From positions 1 to 52,502 of the forward strand of contig NZ_VOSW01000066.1 of the NCBI RefSeq assembly GCF_009690905.1: 52,502 bases of DNA. Reading direction: 5' to 3'. Source of the stretch: Paraburkholderia madseniana (GTDB lineage Bacteria; Pseudomonadota; Gammaproteobacteria; Burkholderiales; Burkholderiaceae). Both the position numbers and the translations under genes were made by a program. This document shows, in pieces, positions 38,700-47,468 of the stretch. Each line of letters begins with the position of its first letter. Position 1 is the first letter of the stretch. The notes under the pieces are model-generated. The model did no database searches. It was not told the origin of the DNA and saw nothing but the letters and a program-made list of their open reading frames with translations.

Positions 38700-39080
38700 A
38701 TGTCTGACAAAGACGGTACGAAACCCGCTATGACCTTTCGCGACACCGCGGCCATCGAAAGCTGGCACGCCCATGTTTACTTCGATTCAGGTAGCCGCGA
38801 CGCCGCGTGGACCTTTCGCGAGCAAATCGAAGCACACTGGAACGGCAAACTGCAAATGGGGCGCTTTCACGAACGCCCGGTCGGGCCGCACCCGATGTGG
38901 TCGTATCAGCTCGCATTCGCGCAGGAGCAGTTCGCCGAACTCGTCGGCTGGCTCACGCTGAATCACGGCGCGCTCGATATTTTTCTGCACCCGAATACCG
39001 GCGACGCCTTGCGCGACCACCGCGACGCGGCACTGTGGATCGGCCGTTCGCATGAGCTCGTACTGAGCGCTTTGAACTAG
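38700..39080 (+). CDS. DOPA 4,5-dioxygenase family protein
   Basis: A 126-residue protein of the DOPA 4,5-dioxygenase-like family. It shows the conserved WHAHVYFD near the N-terminus (H ligands) and GRFHERPVGPHPMWSYQLAF in the middle, with LDIFLHPNTGDALRDHRDAALWIG at the end. Members cleave aromatic catechols, as in plant and fungal betalain pathways; bacterial members have little known substrate data. It directly follows a GNAT gene, with stop and start adjoining. Confidence 0.85.
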   Translation: MSDKDGTKPAMTFRDTAAIESWHAHVYFDSGSRDAAWTFREQIEAHWNGKLQMGRFHERPVGPHPMWSYQLAFAQEQFAELVGWLTLNHGALDIFLHPNTGDALRDHRDAALWIGRSHELVLSALN

Positions 39081-39120
39081 GTGCCAAGGCACCCGTAGCG
39101 GCACACGGCCGCTAGCCAGG

Positions 39121-39435
39121 TCACATATTCGAATACGAGCTGCACCAGCCACGCGCGGCGACCTGCTTGTCGCCGAACAGCGTGCAGCCACCGTAGGCGT
39201 CGGTAGACTTACCCTGGAATAGCGAACAGTTGGCGCAGGTTTGTCCGGCGGCGTAGCCAGGGAATTTCGCCTTGTCGACTTTTGACGCGTCCTCTTTATA
39301 GCCGACGGCCTGCGCCTTCGGATCGGCTTCGCTCAGTGCGTTCGCGGTGTCGGCGAACGCGACGCGGGACAGCATGAGCGTTGAGCTCACGCCCACACTC
39401 AGCATCAGAAAATGGCGGCGTGAGGTTTTCATCAT
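39121..39435 (-). CDS. High-potential iron-sulfur protein (HiPIP)
   Basis: A 104-residue periplasmic electron carrier. A Tat-like signal (SRRHFLMLSVGVSSTLMLSRVAFA) is followed by a small domain with the four cluster cysteines in CANCSLFQG, GGCTLFG and GWCSSYSN. The start is the second ATG pair at 39435; the longer frame to 39483 is not conserved. It lies 44 nt downstream of the nitroreductase gene and is probably co-transcribed with it. Confidence 0.9.
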   Translation of the reverse strand: MMKTSRRHFLMLSVGVSSTLMLSRVAFADTANALSEADPKAQAVGYKEDASKVDKAKFPGYAAGQTCANCSLFQGKSTDAYGGCTLFGDKQVAARGWCSSYSNM

Positions 39436-39479
39436 GGTCCGATGGGAAGATGGGAAGTGGGGATGCCCGTTGATCGGGT

Positions 39480-40169
39480 TCAATCGAGAAATCGCGTGAA
39501 CCGTTCAACCGGTTCGCGATCCGTGCGCAACGTATTGACCAGCGCGCTTTCGTCGGCGAAACCGAGCGACATGCCGCACACCAGTTGCTCTTCGGCCGGC
39601 AGGTCGAGATGCTCGGCAATCAGCCGATGAAACTGCGTAAAGGCCGCCTGTGGACAGGTATCGAGGCCGCGCCCGCGCGCCGCCGTCATGATCGCTTGCA
39701 GGAACATGCCGTAGTCGAGCCAGCTACCGCGCTCCATCACCCGCTCGATCGTGAAGAACAGGCCGACCGGCGCGCCGAAGAACCGGTAGTTCTGTGCATG
39801 CTGTTCATGCATGCGCGCCTTGTCGCCCTTTTCGATGCCCAGCAGGCCGTAAAGATCCCAGCCGATCTTGCGGCGGCGGTCGATGTACGGCGACACCCAT
39901 TGGTGCGGATAGTAGCGATACTCTTCCTGATACAGCGCATCGCGCTGAGGGTCGTCATAGGCGGCGACCAGAGCCTGCGACAGGCGCGCGAGCGACTCGC
40001 CCGTCACCACATACACTTTCCACGGCTGAGTATTGGTGCCCGAAGGGGCGCGGCTGGCCGCTTCGAGAATCGCCTCGATATCGGCGCGCGCAACCGGCGT
40101 GGGCAGAAAGGCGCGGATCGACCGCCGCGATATCAACGCGGCGTCGACCTGGTTGGGGGACGTGGTCAT
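39480..40169 (-). CDS. Nitroreductase family flavoprotein
   Basis: A 229-residue FMN-dependent nitroreductase-like protein. It begins LISRRSIRAFLPTPVARADIEAILEAASRAPSGTNTQPWKVYVV and has LDYGMFLQAIMTAARGRGLDTCPQAAF in the second half, both typical of the family. These enzymes reduce nitro compounds, quinones or flavins; the physiological substrate is unknown. The HiPIP gene follows. Confidence 0.9.
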   Translation of the reverse strand: MTTSPNQVDAALISRRSIRAFLPTPVARADIEAILEAASRAPSGTNTQPWKVYVVTGESLARLSQALVAAYDDPQRDALYQEEYRYYPHQWVSPYIDRRRKIGWDLYGLLGIEKGDKARMHEQHAQNYRFFGAPVGLFFTIERVMERGSWLDYGMFLQAIMTAARGRGLDTCPQAAFTQFHRLIAEHLDLPAEEQLVCGMSLGFADESALVNTLRTDREPVERFTRFLD

Positions 40170-40359
40170 CGGCAGAAATCCGGCAGGGCCAACGGTTTTT
40201 GGCGGTCTGCGCCGATTCTAGCGCGAGCGCCCACTTTTCCGCTGGCGGCCGGGCAGGGTTCCGGGCGAGTGCCGGCGGCCGAACACGAAATCGCGACACC
40301 GTTTATCCTTTCTACAACACCGCCTACCGCAACTGTCCCGTCCATCTTCGGAGTTGACC

Positions 40360-41355
40360 ATGCAATACCGCAAATTCGGCCGCACCGGCCTGACCGTTTC
40401 GCACCTGTGTCTCGGCACGATGACCTTTGGCCTGCAGACTGAAGAAGACGTTTCGCGGCGGATTCTCGACACAGCGGCGGACGCCGGCGTGAACTTCATC
40501 GATACCGCCGACGTTTATCCGCTCGGCGCCGACGAAAGTATTGCCGGACGCACGGAAGAGGTCGTCGGACGGTGGTTGAAGGGCAAACGCGACCGCTTCA
40601 TTCTGGCCACGAAGGCGGTCGGCAAGATGGGGCCGTCCGCGTGGGATCAAGGCGCGTCGCGCAAACATCTGCTGGACGCGATCGACGCATCGCTGCGGCG
40701 GCTCGGCACGGACTACGTGGACCTGTACCAGCTCCATTCCGACGACGCGAACACCCCACTCGATGAGACGCTCGAAGCACTGGACGTGATCGTGCGATCT
40801 GGGAAGGCGCGGTATATCGGCGTGTCGAATTTCCTGGCGTATCGACTGGCACGGGCGCTGGGTCGCGCCGACGTGCTGGGCGTGGCGCGGTTTGTATCGG
40901 TGCAGCCCCGCTATAACCTGTTGTTCCGGCAGATCGAGCGGGAGTTGTTGCCTTTGGCGGATGAAGAGCAATTAGCCGTGATGCCTTATAACCCGCTGGC
41001 AGGTGGTTTGCTGACCGGTAAACATCGGGTGGATGCTGCACCCACGTCCGGGCGATTCACCGAAACCGTCGGGAAGGCGGGGGCCATGTATCAGGAGCGG
41101 TACTGGCATCAGCGCGAGTTCGAAACGATCGAGAAACTGAAGGCGATCGCCACGCCGACGGGCGAGTCTTTGACTCGGGTTTCTCTTGCGTGGGTGCTGG
41201 CTAATCCGCTGATTACATCGGCGATTATCGGCGCTAGTCGCGCTGAGCAGTTGAGCGATACGCTGGCGGCTTCGGAGCTTGTGCTCGACGCACAGGTTAA
41301 GGCACAGCTTGATGAGGTGAGTCTGGAGTATCGATGGGGTGATGCGGCCCGATAG
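40360..41355 (+). CDS. Aldo/keto reductase
   Basis: A 331-residue NADPH-dependent aldo/keto reductase. It shows MQYRKFGRTGLTVSHLCLGTMTFG, the catalytic DTADVYPLG (D and Y), FILATKAVGKMG (K), and LYQLHSDD (H). The TIM-barrel end SLAWVLANPLITSAIIGASRAEQL is also typical. GGAG precedes the ATG at 40360; an upstream TTG at 40354 is in frame but less likely. Confidence 0.9.
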   Translation: MQYRKFGRTGLTVSHLCLGTMTFGLQTEEDVSRRILDTAADAGVNFIDTADVYPLGADESIAGRTEEVVGRWLKGKRDRFILATKAVGKMGPSAWDQGASRKHLLDAIDASLRRLGTDYVDLYQLHSDDANTPLDETLEALDVIVRSGKARYIGVSNFLAYRLARALGRADVLGVARFVSVQPRYNLLFRQIERELLPLADEEQLAVMPYNPLAGGLLTGKHRVDAAPTSGRFTETVGKAGAMYQERYWHQREFETIEKLKAIATPTGESLTRVSLAWVLANPLITSAIIGASRAEQLSDTLAASELVLDAQVKAQLDEVSLEYRWGDAAR

Positions 41356-41413
41356 TGGGGTGCCTTTGACGGCGGCTTCGGTTGCCCGGCCGCCGCCTTC
41401 GAAGGCACAGAAA

Positions 41414-41980
41414 TCACCGTCCGTATCGAAGCACCGTACTCGCCGCAGCGAGCACATGGTCCTTCATAGCCGCCTGCAACGCGTCGCGCGTCAATCCTGC
41501 CGGCAATGCGTCGGGCGGTAAATCAAGCGCATAAACCTGCGCAACATAGTGATGCGGGACGTCCCCGACCGGCGGGCAGGGTCCGTAATAGCCAGGGCCA
41601 CCCGTCCGGTTCGTTCCGGCCACGCTACCGGCCGGCGTCGCACCCGCGCCGAGCCCGGTCGCCGACGGCGCGACGCCATATAGCACCCAGTGCACAAGGC
41701 CCAGACCCTTCGCGCCGTCCGGGTCGAAAATAGTAATCGCGTAACTCTTCGTGCCGGCAGGCGCGTTCCGCCATTGCAAGGCCGGCGACACATTACCGCC
41801 ACCGCAATTGTTCGCGCTCGCCGCATGGCTCGAATCCAGCGTGCCGCCGTCGGCCACACCCGGCGACGACAGCGCGAATGCATCGGCCGCGCGGGCACTC
41901 ACTGCAGCAAAAGTCAGCACGGCACACACGCTGACAAATAACAGGCGTCGTGCAACGCCAGTGGTATCGCTTCGAATCAT
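41414..41980 (-). CDS. YbhB/YbcL family PEBP-like protein
   Basis: A 188-residue exported protein. A signal peptide (ARRLLFVSVCAVLTFAAVSARAADA) precedes a phosphatidylethanolamine-binding-protein fold (FALSSPGVADGGTLDSSHAASANNCGGGNVSPALQW, AITIFDPDGAKGLGLVHWVLY, GGPGYYGPCPPVGDVPHHYVAQVYALD). It belongs to the YbhB/YbcL (Raf-kinase-inhibitor-like) family, whose function in bacteria is poorly known. The start at 41980 is where the signal begins; an extension upstream is shadow. Confidence 0.87.
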   Translation of the reverse strand: MIRSDTTGVARRLLFVSVCAVLTFAAVSARAADAFALSSPGVADGGTLDSSHAASANNCGGGNVSPALQWRNAPAGTKSYAITIFDPDGAKGLGLVHWVLYGVAPSATGLGAGATPAGSVAGTNRTGGPGYYGPCPPVGDVPHHYVAQVYALDLPPDALPAGLTRDALQAAMKDHVLAAASTVLRYGR

Positions 41981-42121
41981 CGTTGGCCTCCCCGCGTATA
42001 AGTTAGCTAAGCTGAAAAAGGCGGTGGCGCAACAAACGCGCGTCACAGCCACCGGTGACAAACGTATCGATCGGGCGCTTTATTCCGCCGACGTGCAACG
42101 AATCCATCAGCACACCACGCA

Positions 42122-42922
42122 TCACTTGAACCGACCCGTCCGCTCATTCGCCTCCGGCAACTGCCGCGTCTCACGCAATGACTTTGGATGCCACAAGCGC
42201 GCGCCGCCTTCGATCCCTGCATCGTTGGATACGGTCGCGACATTCGCGGGCAACTTGAACGTCAACCGCGCCGCGTTGCCACCGCCAATCCACAGCTTGT
42301 CGTAGTTCACCAGCGCATCGAGAATGCCGATTATCTTCTGGACCCGGCGATTCCAGCGCTTATTCCCCGCCTTCTCGCGCGCCGCGTCGCCGATGTACTC
42401 GTCGTACGCCACCCCCGTCTTGCTGACCGGATGATGCGCAAGCTCGAGGTGAGGCATCAACTCGCCATCGCGGAACAGCGCTGTGCCCGCGCCCGTACCA
42501 AGCGTCAGCACGAGCTCGATCCCATGACCTTCGATCGCGGCAAAGCCCTGCATCTCCGCGTCGTTGATCATGCGCACCGGCAGACCGCCGAGGCGCTGCG
42601 CCAGCGAATCCGCGAGCGGAATGTCATGCCAGCCTTCAACGCCAAAATGCGGCGCCGTCAAAATGCGGTTGTTGCGCACCACACCCGGAAAACCAATCGA
42701 CATCAGCGTAGGCGGCTCCTTTTCGACGAGCGGCTCGACCAGCTTCACCAACGCATCCACCAGTTGATCCGGCGTGCACGGATGCGGCGTCGGCACGCGC
42801 AAACGGTCGGTTTTCATCTGGCCGTCCGCATCGATGATCGCGGCTTTCAAGCCCGTGCCACCGACATCGATCGCCAGAATCCGCTCGGTACTGCTTTTTA
42901 CTTTCGTCTTACGTGTGGCCAC
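42122..42922 (-). CDS. ppgK: ROK-family glucokinase, polyphosphate-glucokinase type
   Basis: A 266-residue sugar kinase. It has the phosphate-binding motif AIDVGGTGLKAAIIDADG at the N-terminus, SIGFPGVV, and the second phosphate loop LTLGTGAGTALFRDGELMPHLELAHHP. This layout is characteristic of polyphosphate/ATP glucokinases of Actinobacteria and many Betaproteobacteria. It would make glucose-6-phosphate. It is the last gene of a four-gene operon and lies 35 nt downstream of zwf. Confidence 0.85.
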   Translation of the reverse strand: MATRKTKVKSSTERILAIDVGGTGLKAAIIDADGQMKTDRLRVPTPHPCTPDQLVDALVKLVEPLVEKEPPTLMSIGFPGVVRNNRILTAPHFGVEGWHDIPLADSLAQRLGGLPVRMINDAEMQGFAAIEGHGIELVLTLGTGAGTALFRDGELMPHLELAHHPVSKTGVAYDEYIGDAAREKAGNKRWNRRVQKIIGILDALVNYDKLWIGGGNAARLTFKLPANVATVSNDAGIEGGARLWHPKSLRETRQLPEANERTGRFK

Positions 42923-42957
42923 AGTGTCCCCCGATTGTGTTGGTGCGCCTCATGGAA

Positions 42958-44550
42958 TTACTTCTTTTCGACTGCATCCTGCTTCAAAGGCCGCCATGCA
43001 TGGCCGTCGCGTGCGAGCAGCGCGTCTGCTTCAGCGGGCCCTTCGCTGCCAGCAGCATAACCGTGCACCGGCATCGCGCCGCCGGTCTTCGGGTGCAACA
43101 CGTCGTCCACCGCGCACCAGCTCGTTTCGATGCTGTCTGCGCGCTGAAACAGCGTCTCGTCACCCAGCATGCAGTCGTACAGCAAGGTCTCGTAGCCAAC
43201 GTTGGCCCGCTCGGCGAAGAAGTCTGCGTAGTCGAACGACGACTGCACCGCGCCGATCTGCATCACCGGCCCCGGCGTCTTCACATTGAAATCGAAACTC
43301 GTGCCGTGCGCGGGATCGATGCGCAAGGTCAGCACGTTCGGCGTTAGCGCGTCGACCGGCGTGTCGCGGAACAGACGGAACGGCACCGGCTTCAGTTGCA
43401 CCGAGATCTCCGTGCGGCGCGCGGCGAGCCGCTTACCGGTGCGCAGATAGAACGGCACGCCCGCCCAGCGCCAGTTCTCGACGTACACGCGCGCGGCGGC
43501 GTAGGTTTCGGTCGTGCTGTCTGGTGCGACGTCCGGTTCCTCGCGATAGCCAACGCCCGCCGGACCCTTTTCGTATTGACCGAAGACAACGTCGTCGGCA
43601 GTCAGCGGCTGGATTGCGTCGGAGATTTCGGCCTTCTTGTCGCGCACGGCTTCGGCATCGAACGAATTGGGCGGCTCCATTGCGACCATGCCGAGCAACT
43701 GGAACAGGTGGTTCGGCAGCATGTCGCGGAACGCGCCGGTCTGCTCGTAAAATTTGCCGCGCCCCTCCACGCCGATCGTTTCGGCCGCGGTGATCTGCAC
43801 GCTGTCGATATATTCGCGCCGCCAGATCGGTTCGAACAGCGCATTCGCAAAGCGCACCGCGAGAATGCTCTGCACGGTGTCCTTCCCGAGAAAGTGATCG
43901 ATGCGATACACCTGCGACTCGTCCGCGTACGACAGAATGTGCGCGTTCAGATCACGCGCCGAAGCGAGATCGGTGCCGAATGGTTTCTCAATCACGATGC
44001 GGCGGAAGCTGCCCTCACCTTCTTTCAGCAAGCCCGCTTTGCCGAGATGTTCGACGATCGGTTTGAAGAAGCGCGCAGTGACCGCCAGGTAAAAAATCAC
44101 ATTGCCACCCGGCGATTGATCGAGCTTTTGCTTGAGCTTCGCGAACGTATCGTCGGTTTCGAACTCACCGGCCATGTATTCGAGCCGCTGCGCGACCCAG
44201 TCCCACGCTTTGTCGTCGAGCTTGCCGGCGTGGAAAGTGCTGGCTTTGTCGGCGGCGAACTGTTGCAGCGACTTATGCAAGTCTTCACGCCATACGCTCG
44301 TCTCGCGTTCGCCGTGATTCACGCCGATGATCTTCATGCCGTCATCGAGCAGGCCGTCCACTGCGAGGTTGTACAGCGCGGGCATCAGCAGCCGTTTGGT
44401 CAGGTCACCACCCGCACCGAAGATCACCAGCGTGCAAGGCGGCGCAGGCCGCTTGCCGGCAGGCGACGACGGCGCCTCATGCGGACCCGCGCTGACTTTG
44501 CAACTGGGTTCGCGACTGGCGGAAGTTGGGGTGTTCGGAGTAGTCGACAT
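42958..44550 (-). CDS. zwf: Glucose-6-phosphate 1-dehydrogenase
   Basis: A 530-residue dehydrogenase that oxidises glucose-6-phosphate to 6-phosphogluconolactone with NAD(P)+. It shows LVIFGAGGDLTKRLLMPALYNL at the N-terminus (Rossmann), the active-site YRIDHFLGKDTVQSI (His), and FRDMLPNHLFQLL. The first ~38 residues form a low-complexity extension (Pro/Ser/Ala-rich) before the Rossmann strand. It sits between the glucosidase and the glucokinase genes, which together funnel glucose into the oxidative pentose phosphate/Entner-Doudoroff route. Confidence 0.96.
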   Translation of the reverse strand: MSTTPNTPTSASREPSCKVSAGPHEAPSSPAGKRPAPPCTLVIFGAGGDLTKRLLMPALYNLAVDGLLDDGMKIIGVNHGERETSVWREDLHKSLQQFAADKASTFHAGKLDDKAWDWVAQRLEYMAGEFETDDTFAKLKQKLDQSPGGNVIFYLAVTARFFKPIVEHLGKAGLLKEGEGSFRRIVIEKPFGTDLASARDLNAHILSYADESQVYRIDHFLGKDTVQSILAVRFANALFEPIWRREYIDSVQITAAETIGVEGRGKFYEQTGAFRDMLPNHLFQLLGMVAMEPPNSFDAEAVRDKKAEISDAIQPLTADDVVFGQYEKGPAGVGYREEPDVAPDSTTETYAAARVYVENWRWAGVPFYLRTGKRLAARRTEISVQLKPVPFRLFRDTPVDALTPNVLTLRIDPAHGTSFDFNVKTPGPVMQIGAVQSSFDYADFFAERANVGYETLLYDCMLGDETLFQRADSIETSWCAVDDVLHPKTGGAMPVHGYAAGSEGPAEADALLARDGHAWRPLKQDAVEKK

Positions 44551-44609
44551 GGGATTCGCTTATGGAAGGAAGCCAATGGAACGGACGTGGCGGCACATGA
44601 AAGACCTCG

Positions 44610-47417
44610 CTACTTGGTCACCGCCGTTACTAGCGCAGGCGCAGGTTCGGGCGCGGACTCGGGTGTGTATGCCGGAGCAGGCGCCGAAGTCGACGTCGGC
44701 ATCGGTGCCCGGTCCGGCTCGCCAGCCAGCGGCACATTGCCGGATGCGCCCATCGCCCGCGGTTGCAGAAGCAGCGCCACCAAGCCGCTCCAGCCGGTTT
44801 GATGCGAAGCACCCACACCACGCCCGTTGTCGCCATGGAAGTACTCATGGAACAGCACGAGGTCACGCGAACGCGGGTCGGCCTGCAAAAGTGGATACGC
44901 GCCCATCACCGGACGTTCGCCATTTTTGTCCTTCAGGAACAATGTGGTCGCCCGGCGCGCCAATTCGTCACCAATTTCGCTGAGCGAAAACTTCTGCCCT
45001 GAGCCGGTCGGATATTCGACGCGGAAGCTATCGCCGTAGTAACGATGAAATTCGTACAGCGATTCAATCAACAGATAGTTCACCGGCATCCATACCGGTC
45101 CGCGCCAGTTCGAATTGCCGCCGAACACCCGTGTGTCGGATTCGGCCGGCAGATACTTGACGGTGACGCTGGTGCCGTTGTGGTTGAACTCGAACGGATG
45201 GTCGCGATGGAATCGCGACAGCGCCCGCACGCCGTGATCGGAGAGGAATTCGCTTTCGTCGAGCGCCCGGCGCAGCAACGCTTTCATCCGATGCCCGCGC
45301 AGCAGCGAGAGCAGCAACGCATTGCCCTTGCCGGGCTCGTTCCAGCGCGAAACCAGCTTCGCCAGATCGGGGCGGTGTTCGAGGAACCAGACGAGCCGCT
45401 CGCGCAGACCCGGCAAGTGACCATGCAAACGCTCTTCAAGCACGTGCACCGCGAAAAGCGGAATCAGGCCGACGATCGAGCGCAGGCGCATCGGAATATT
45501 GCTGCCGTCGGGCAGGCGCAATTTGTCGTAGAAGAATTCGTCTTCGCTGTCCCATAGACCGGTATCGCAACCGTCGTCGCAACTCACTGCCTCGGCGATA
45601 TACAGGAAGTGCTCGAAAAACTTCACGCCGATATCGACGAACACGGGGTTCGCGTACGCGAGTTCGAGCGCGATCCGCATCAGGTCGAGCGCGTATGCGG
45701 CCATCCATGCGGTGCCGTCGGCTTGATCGATGTGACCGCCGGTCGGTAACGGCGACGAGCGGTCGAAGATACCGACGTTGTCCAACCCGAGAAAGCCGCC
45801 CTGAAAAACGTTGCGGCCGTCCGCATCCTTGCGGTTCACCCACCACGTGAAGTTCAGCAGGAGCTTGTGAAATACGAGTTCCAGAAAATCGCGATCCGCT
45901 TTGCCGGTCAGCGCACGGTCGATTTCATAGACGCGCCACGCGGCCCAAGCATGCACAGGCGGATTTGCGTCGCCGAGCGCCCATTCGTAGGCCGGTATCT
46001 GGCCGTTTGGATGCTGATAGCGGTCCTTCACCAGCAGCAGCAATTGACGCTTGGCAAACGCGGGATCGATCAGCGCGAACGCGGCCGCATGAAACGCCAG
46101 GTCCCATGACGCGTACCACGGGTATTCCCACTTGTCGGGCATCGACACGATGTCCGCGTTGCACAGATGCCGCCAGTCCGCATTGCGGCCGCGTTTGCGG
46201 GACCCAGGTGGCGTGGGTTGCAGCGGATCGCCGTCAAGCCAGCGCTGCACGTCGTACTGGTAGTACTGCTTGGACCACAGCATGCCGGCGAGCGCCTGTC
46301 GCTGCACGAGGCGTGCATCGGGATCGTCGATTTCGTGTTGCAGCGCGCCATAGAATTCATCGGCCTCGGCGATGCGGTGAGCGAACACCGCATCCGCATC
46401 GAGTTGCGTGTCGTCGGGCGCCGACTGCGGACGCCAGCGCAGGTGCACCACGGCGCGGCCATGCGGGCCGAGTTCAATCGAAGCATGCGCACCCGCCTTG
46501 GTGCCGGCATCGCGACGGACCGCCTGCTCGTCGCCGTGGACGAGGTAGTCGTTGAAGCCGTCCTTGAACGGCCCGGCACCCTCCATGTTGAACAGACGCT
46601 TAACGTTGGTGTCGTTCTCGCAGAACAGCCAAGCCATCTGCGGCGCGTCTTTCGACCACGCTGTCACGACGATCGGCTCATGGCCATGCTGCTTGCCGAT
46701 CAAATGGACTTCACCGTTGTGGTCCTTGCCGGCGACCAGCGACGGCTTGTCCTTGTTCTCCTTCCACGACCACGAATTGCGCGCCCAGATCTGCGGCAGC
46801 ACGTCGAGCGAAGCCGGCTCGTCCGCGCGATTCTCGATCGTCACGCGCATCAGGATGTCGTCGGGCGCATGCTTCGCGTACTCAACCTGCACGTCGAAGT
46901 AACAGCAATCGTCGAACACGCCGGTGTCGAGAATTTCGTATTCCGGCATGTCGCCGCCACGCCGCGCGTTTTCCTGCACGAGGTCGTCGTACGGAAAGGC
47001 GGCGTGCGGGTACTTGTAGAGCATCCGCATATACGAATGCGTCGGCGTGCCGTCGACGTAGAAGTACAGCTCTTTCACGTCCTCGCCGTGATTGCCCTGC
47101 GCGTTGGTGAGGCCGAACAGACGTTCCTTCAGGATCGGGTCTTTCCGGTTCCAAAGCGCGAGCGACACGCACCAGCTCAGTTTGTCGTCGCCGAAACCGG
47201 CGATGCCGTCTTCGCCCCAACGGTAAGCGCGGCTGCGTGCGTGGTCGTGGGGGAAAGAGTCCCAGGCGGTGCCATCCGCGCTGTAATCCTCGCGCACCGT
47301 GCCCCACTGACGCTCGCTGAGATACGGCCCCCAGCGTTGCCAATGGGCACAGTCGGCGGAGTGCAGGCGGGAACCTTCGATCGTATCGAGCAGATTGGCA
47401 GCGCGCAGCGGTGGCAT
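44610..47417 (-). CDS. GH63-like (MGH1-type) glucosidase
   Basis: A 935-residue glycoside hydrolase with an (alpha/alpha)6 barrel. Conserved segments include REDYSADGTAWDSFPHDHARSRAYRWGEDG near the N-terminus, DEEFFYDKLRLPDGS, and VFGGNSNWRGPVWMPVNYLLIESL, which resemble GH63/MGH1-type alpha-glucosidases. No signal peptide is visible, so it is probably cytoplasmic. The last ~40 residues are a Pro/Ala/Ser-rich tail. It sits in an operon with a debranching enzyme and with glucose-oxidising genes. Confidence 0.88.
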   Translation of the reverse strand: MPPLRAANLLDTIEGSRLHSADCAHWQRWGPYLSERQWGTVREDYSADGTAWDSFPHDHARSRAYRWGEDGIAGFGDDKLSWCVSLALWNRKDPILKERLFGLTNAQGNHGEDVKELYFYVDGTPTHSYMRMLYKYPHAAFPYDDLVQENARRGGDMPEYEILDTGVFDDCCYFDVQVEYAKHAPDDILMRVTIENRADEPASLDVLPQIWARNSWSWKENKDKPSLVAGKDHNGEVHLIGKQHGHEPIVVTAWSKDAPQMAWLFCENDTNVKRLFNMEGAGPFKDGFNDYLVHGDEQAVRRDAGTKAGAHASIELGPHGRAVVHLRWRPQSAPDDTQLDADAVFAHRIAEADEFYGALQHEIDDPDARLVQRQALAGMLWSKQYYQYDVQRWLDGDPLQPTPPGSRKRGRNADWRHLCNADIVSMPDKWEYPWYASWDLAFHAAAFALIDPAFAKRQLLLLVKDRYQHPNGQIPAYEWALGDANPPVHAWAAWRVYEIDRALTGKADRDFLELVFHKLLLNFTWWVNRKDADGRNVFQGGFLGLDNVGIFDRSSPLPTGGHIDQADGTAWMAAYALDLMRIALELAYANPVFVDIGVKFFEHFLYIAEAVSCDDGCDTGLWDSEDEFFYDKLRLPDGSNIPMRLRSIVGLIPLFAVHVLEERLHGHLPGLRERLVWFLEHRPDLAKLVSRWNEPGKGNALLLSLLRGHRMKALLRRALDESEFLSDHGVRALSRFHRDHPFEFNHNGTSVTVKYLPAESDTRVFGGNSNWRGPVWMPVNYLLIESLYEFHRYYGDSFRVEYPTGSGQKFSLSEIGDELARRATTLFLKDKNGERPVMGAYPLLQADPRSRDLVLFHEYFHGDNGRGVGASHQTGWSGLVALLLQPRAMGASGNVPLAGEPDRAPMPTSTSAPAPAYTPESAPEPAPALVTAVTK

Positions 47418-47468
47418 GACTACGTCCTTGCGTCGGGCCTGGCGGTGGGACTCACATCGTAGCGCGGT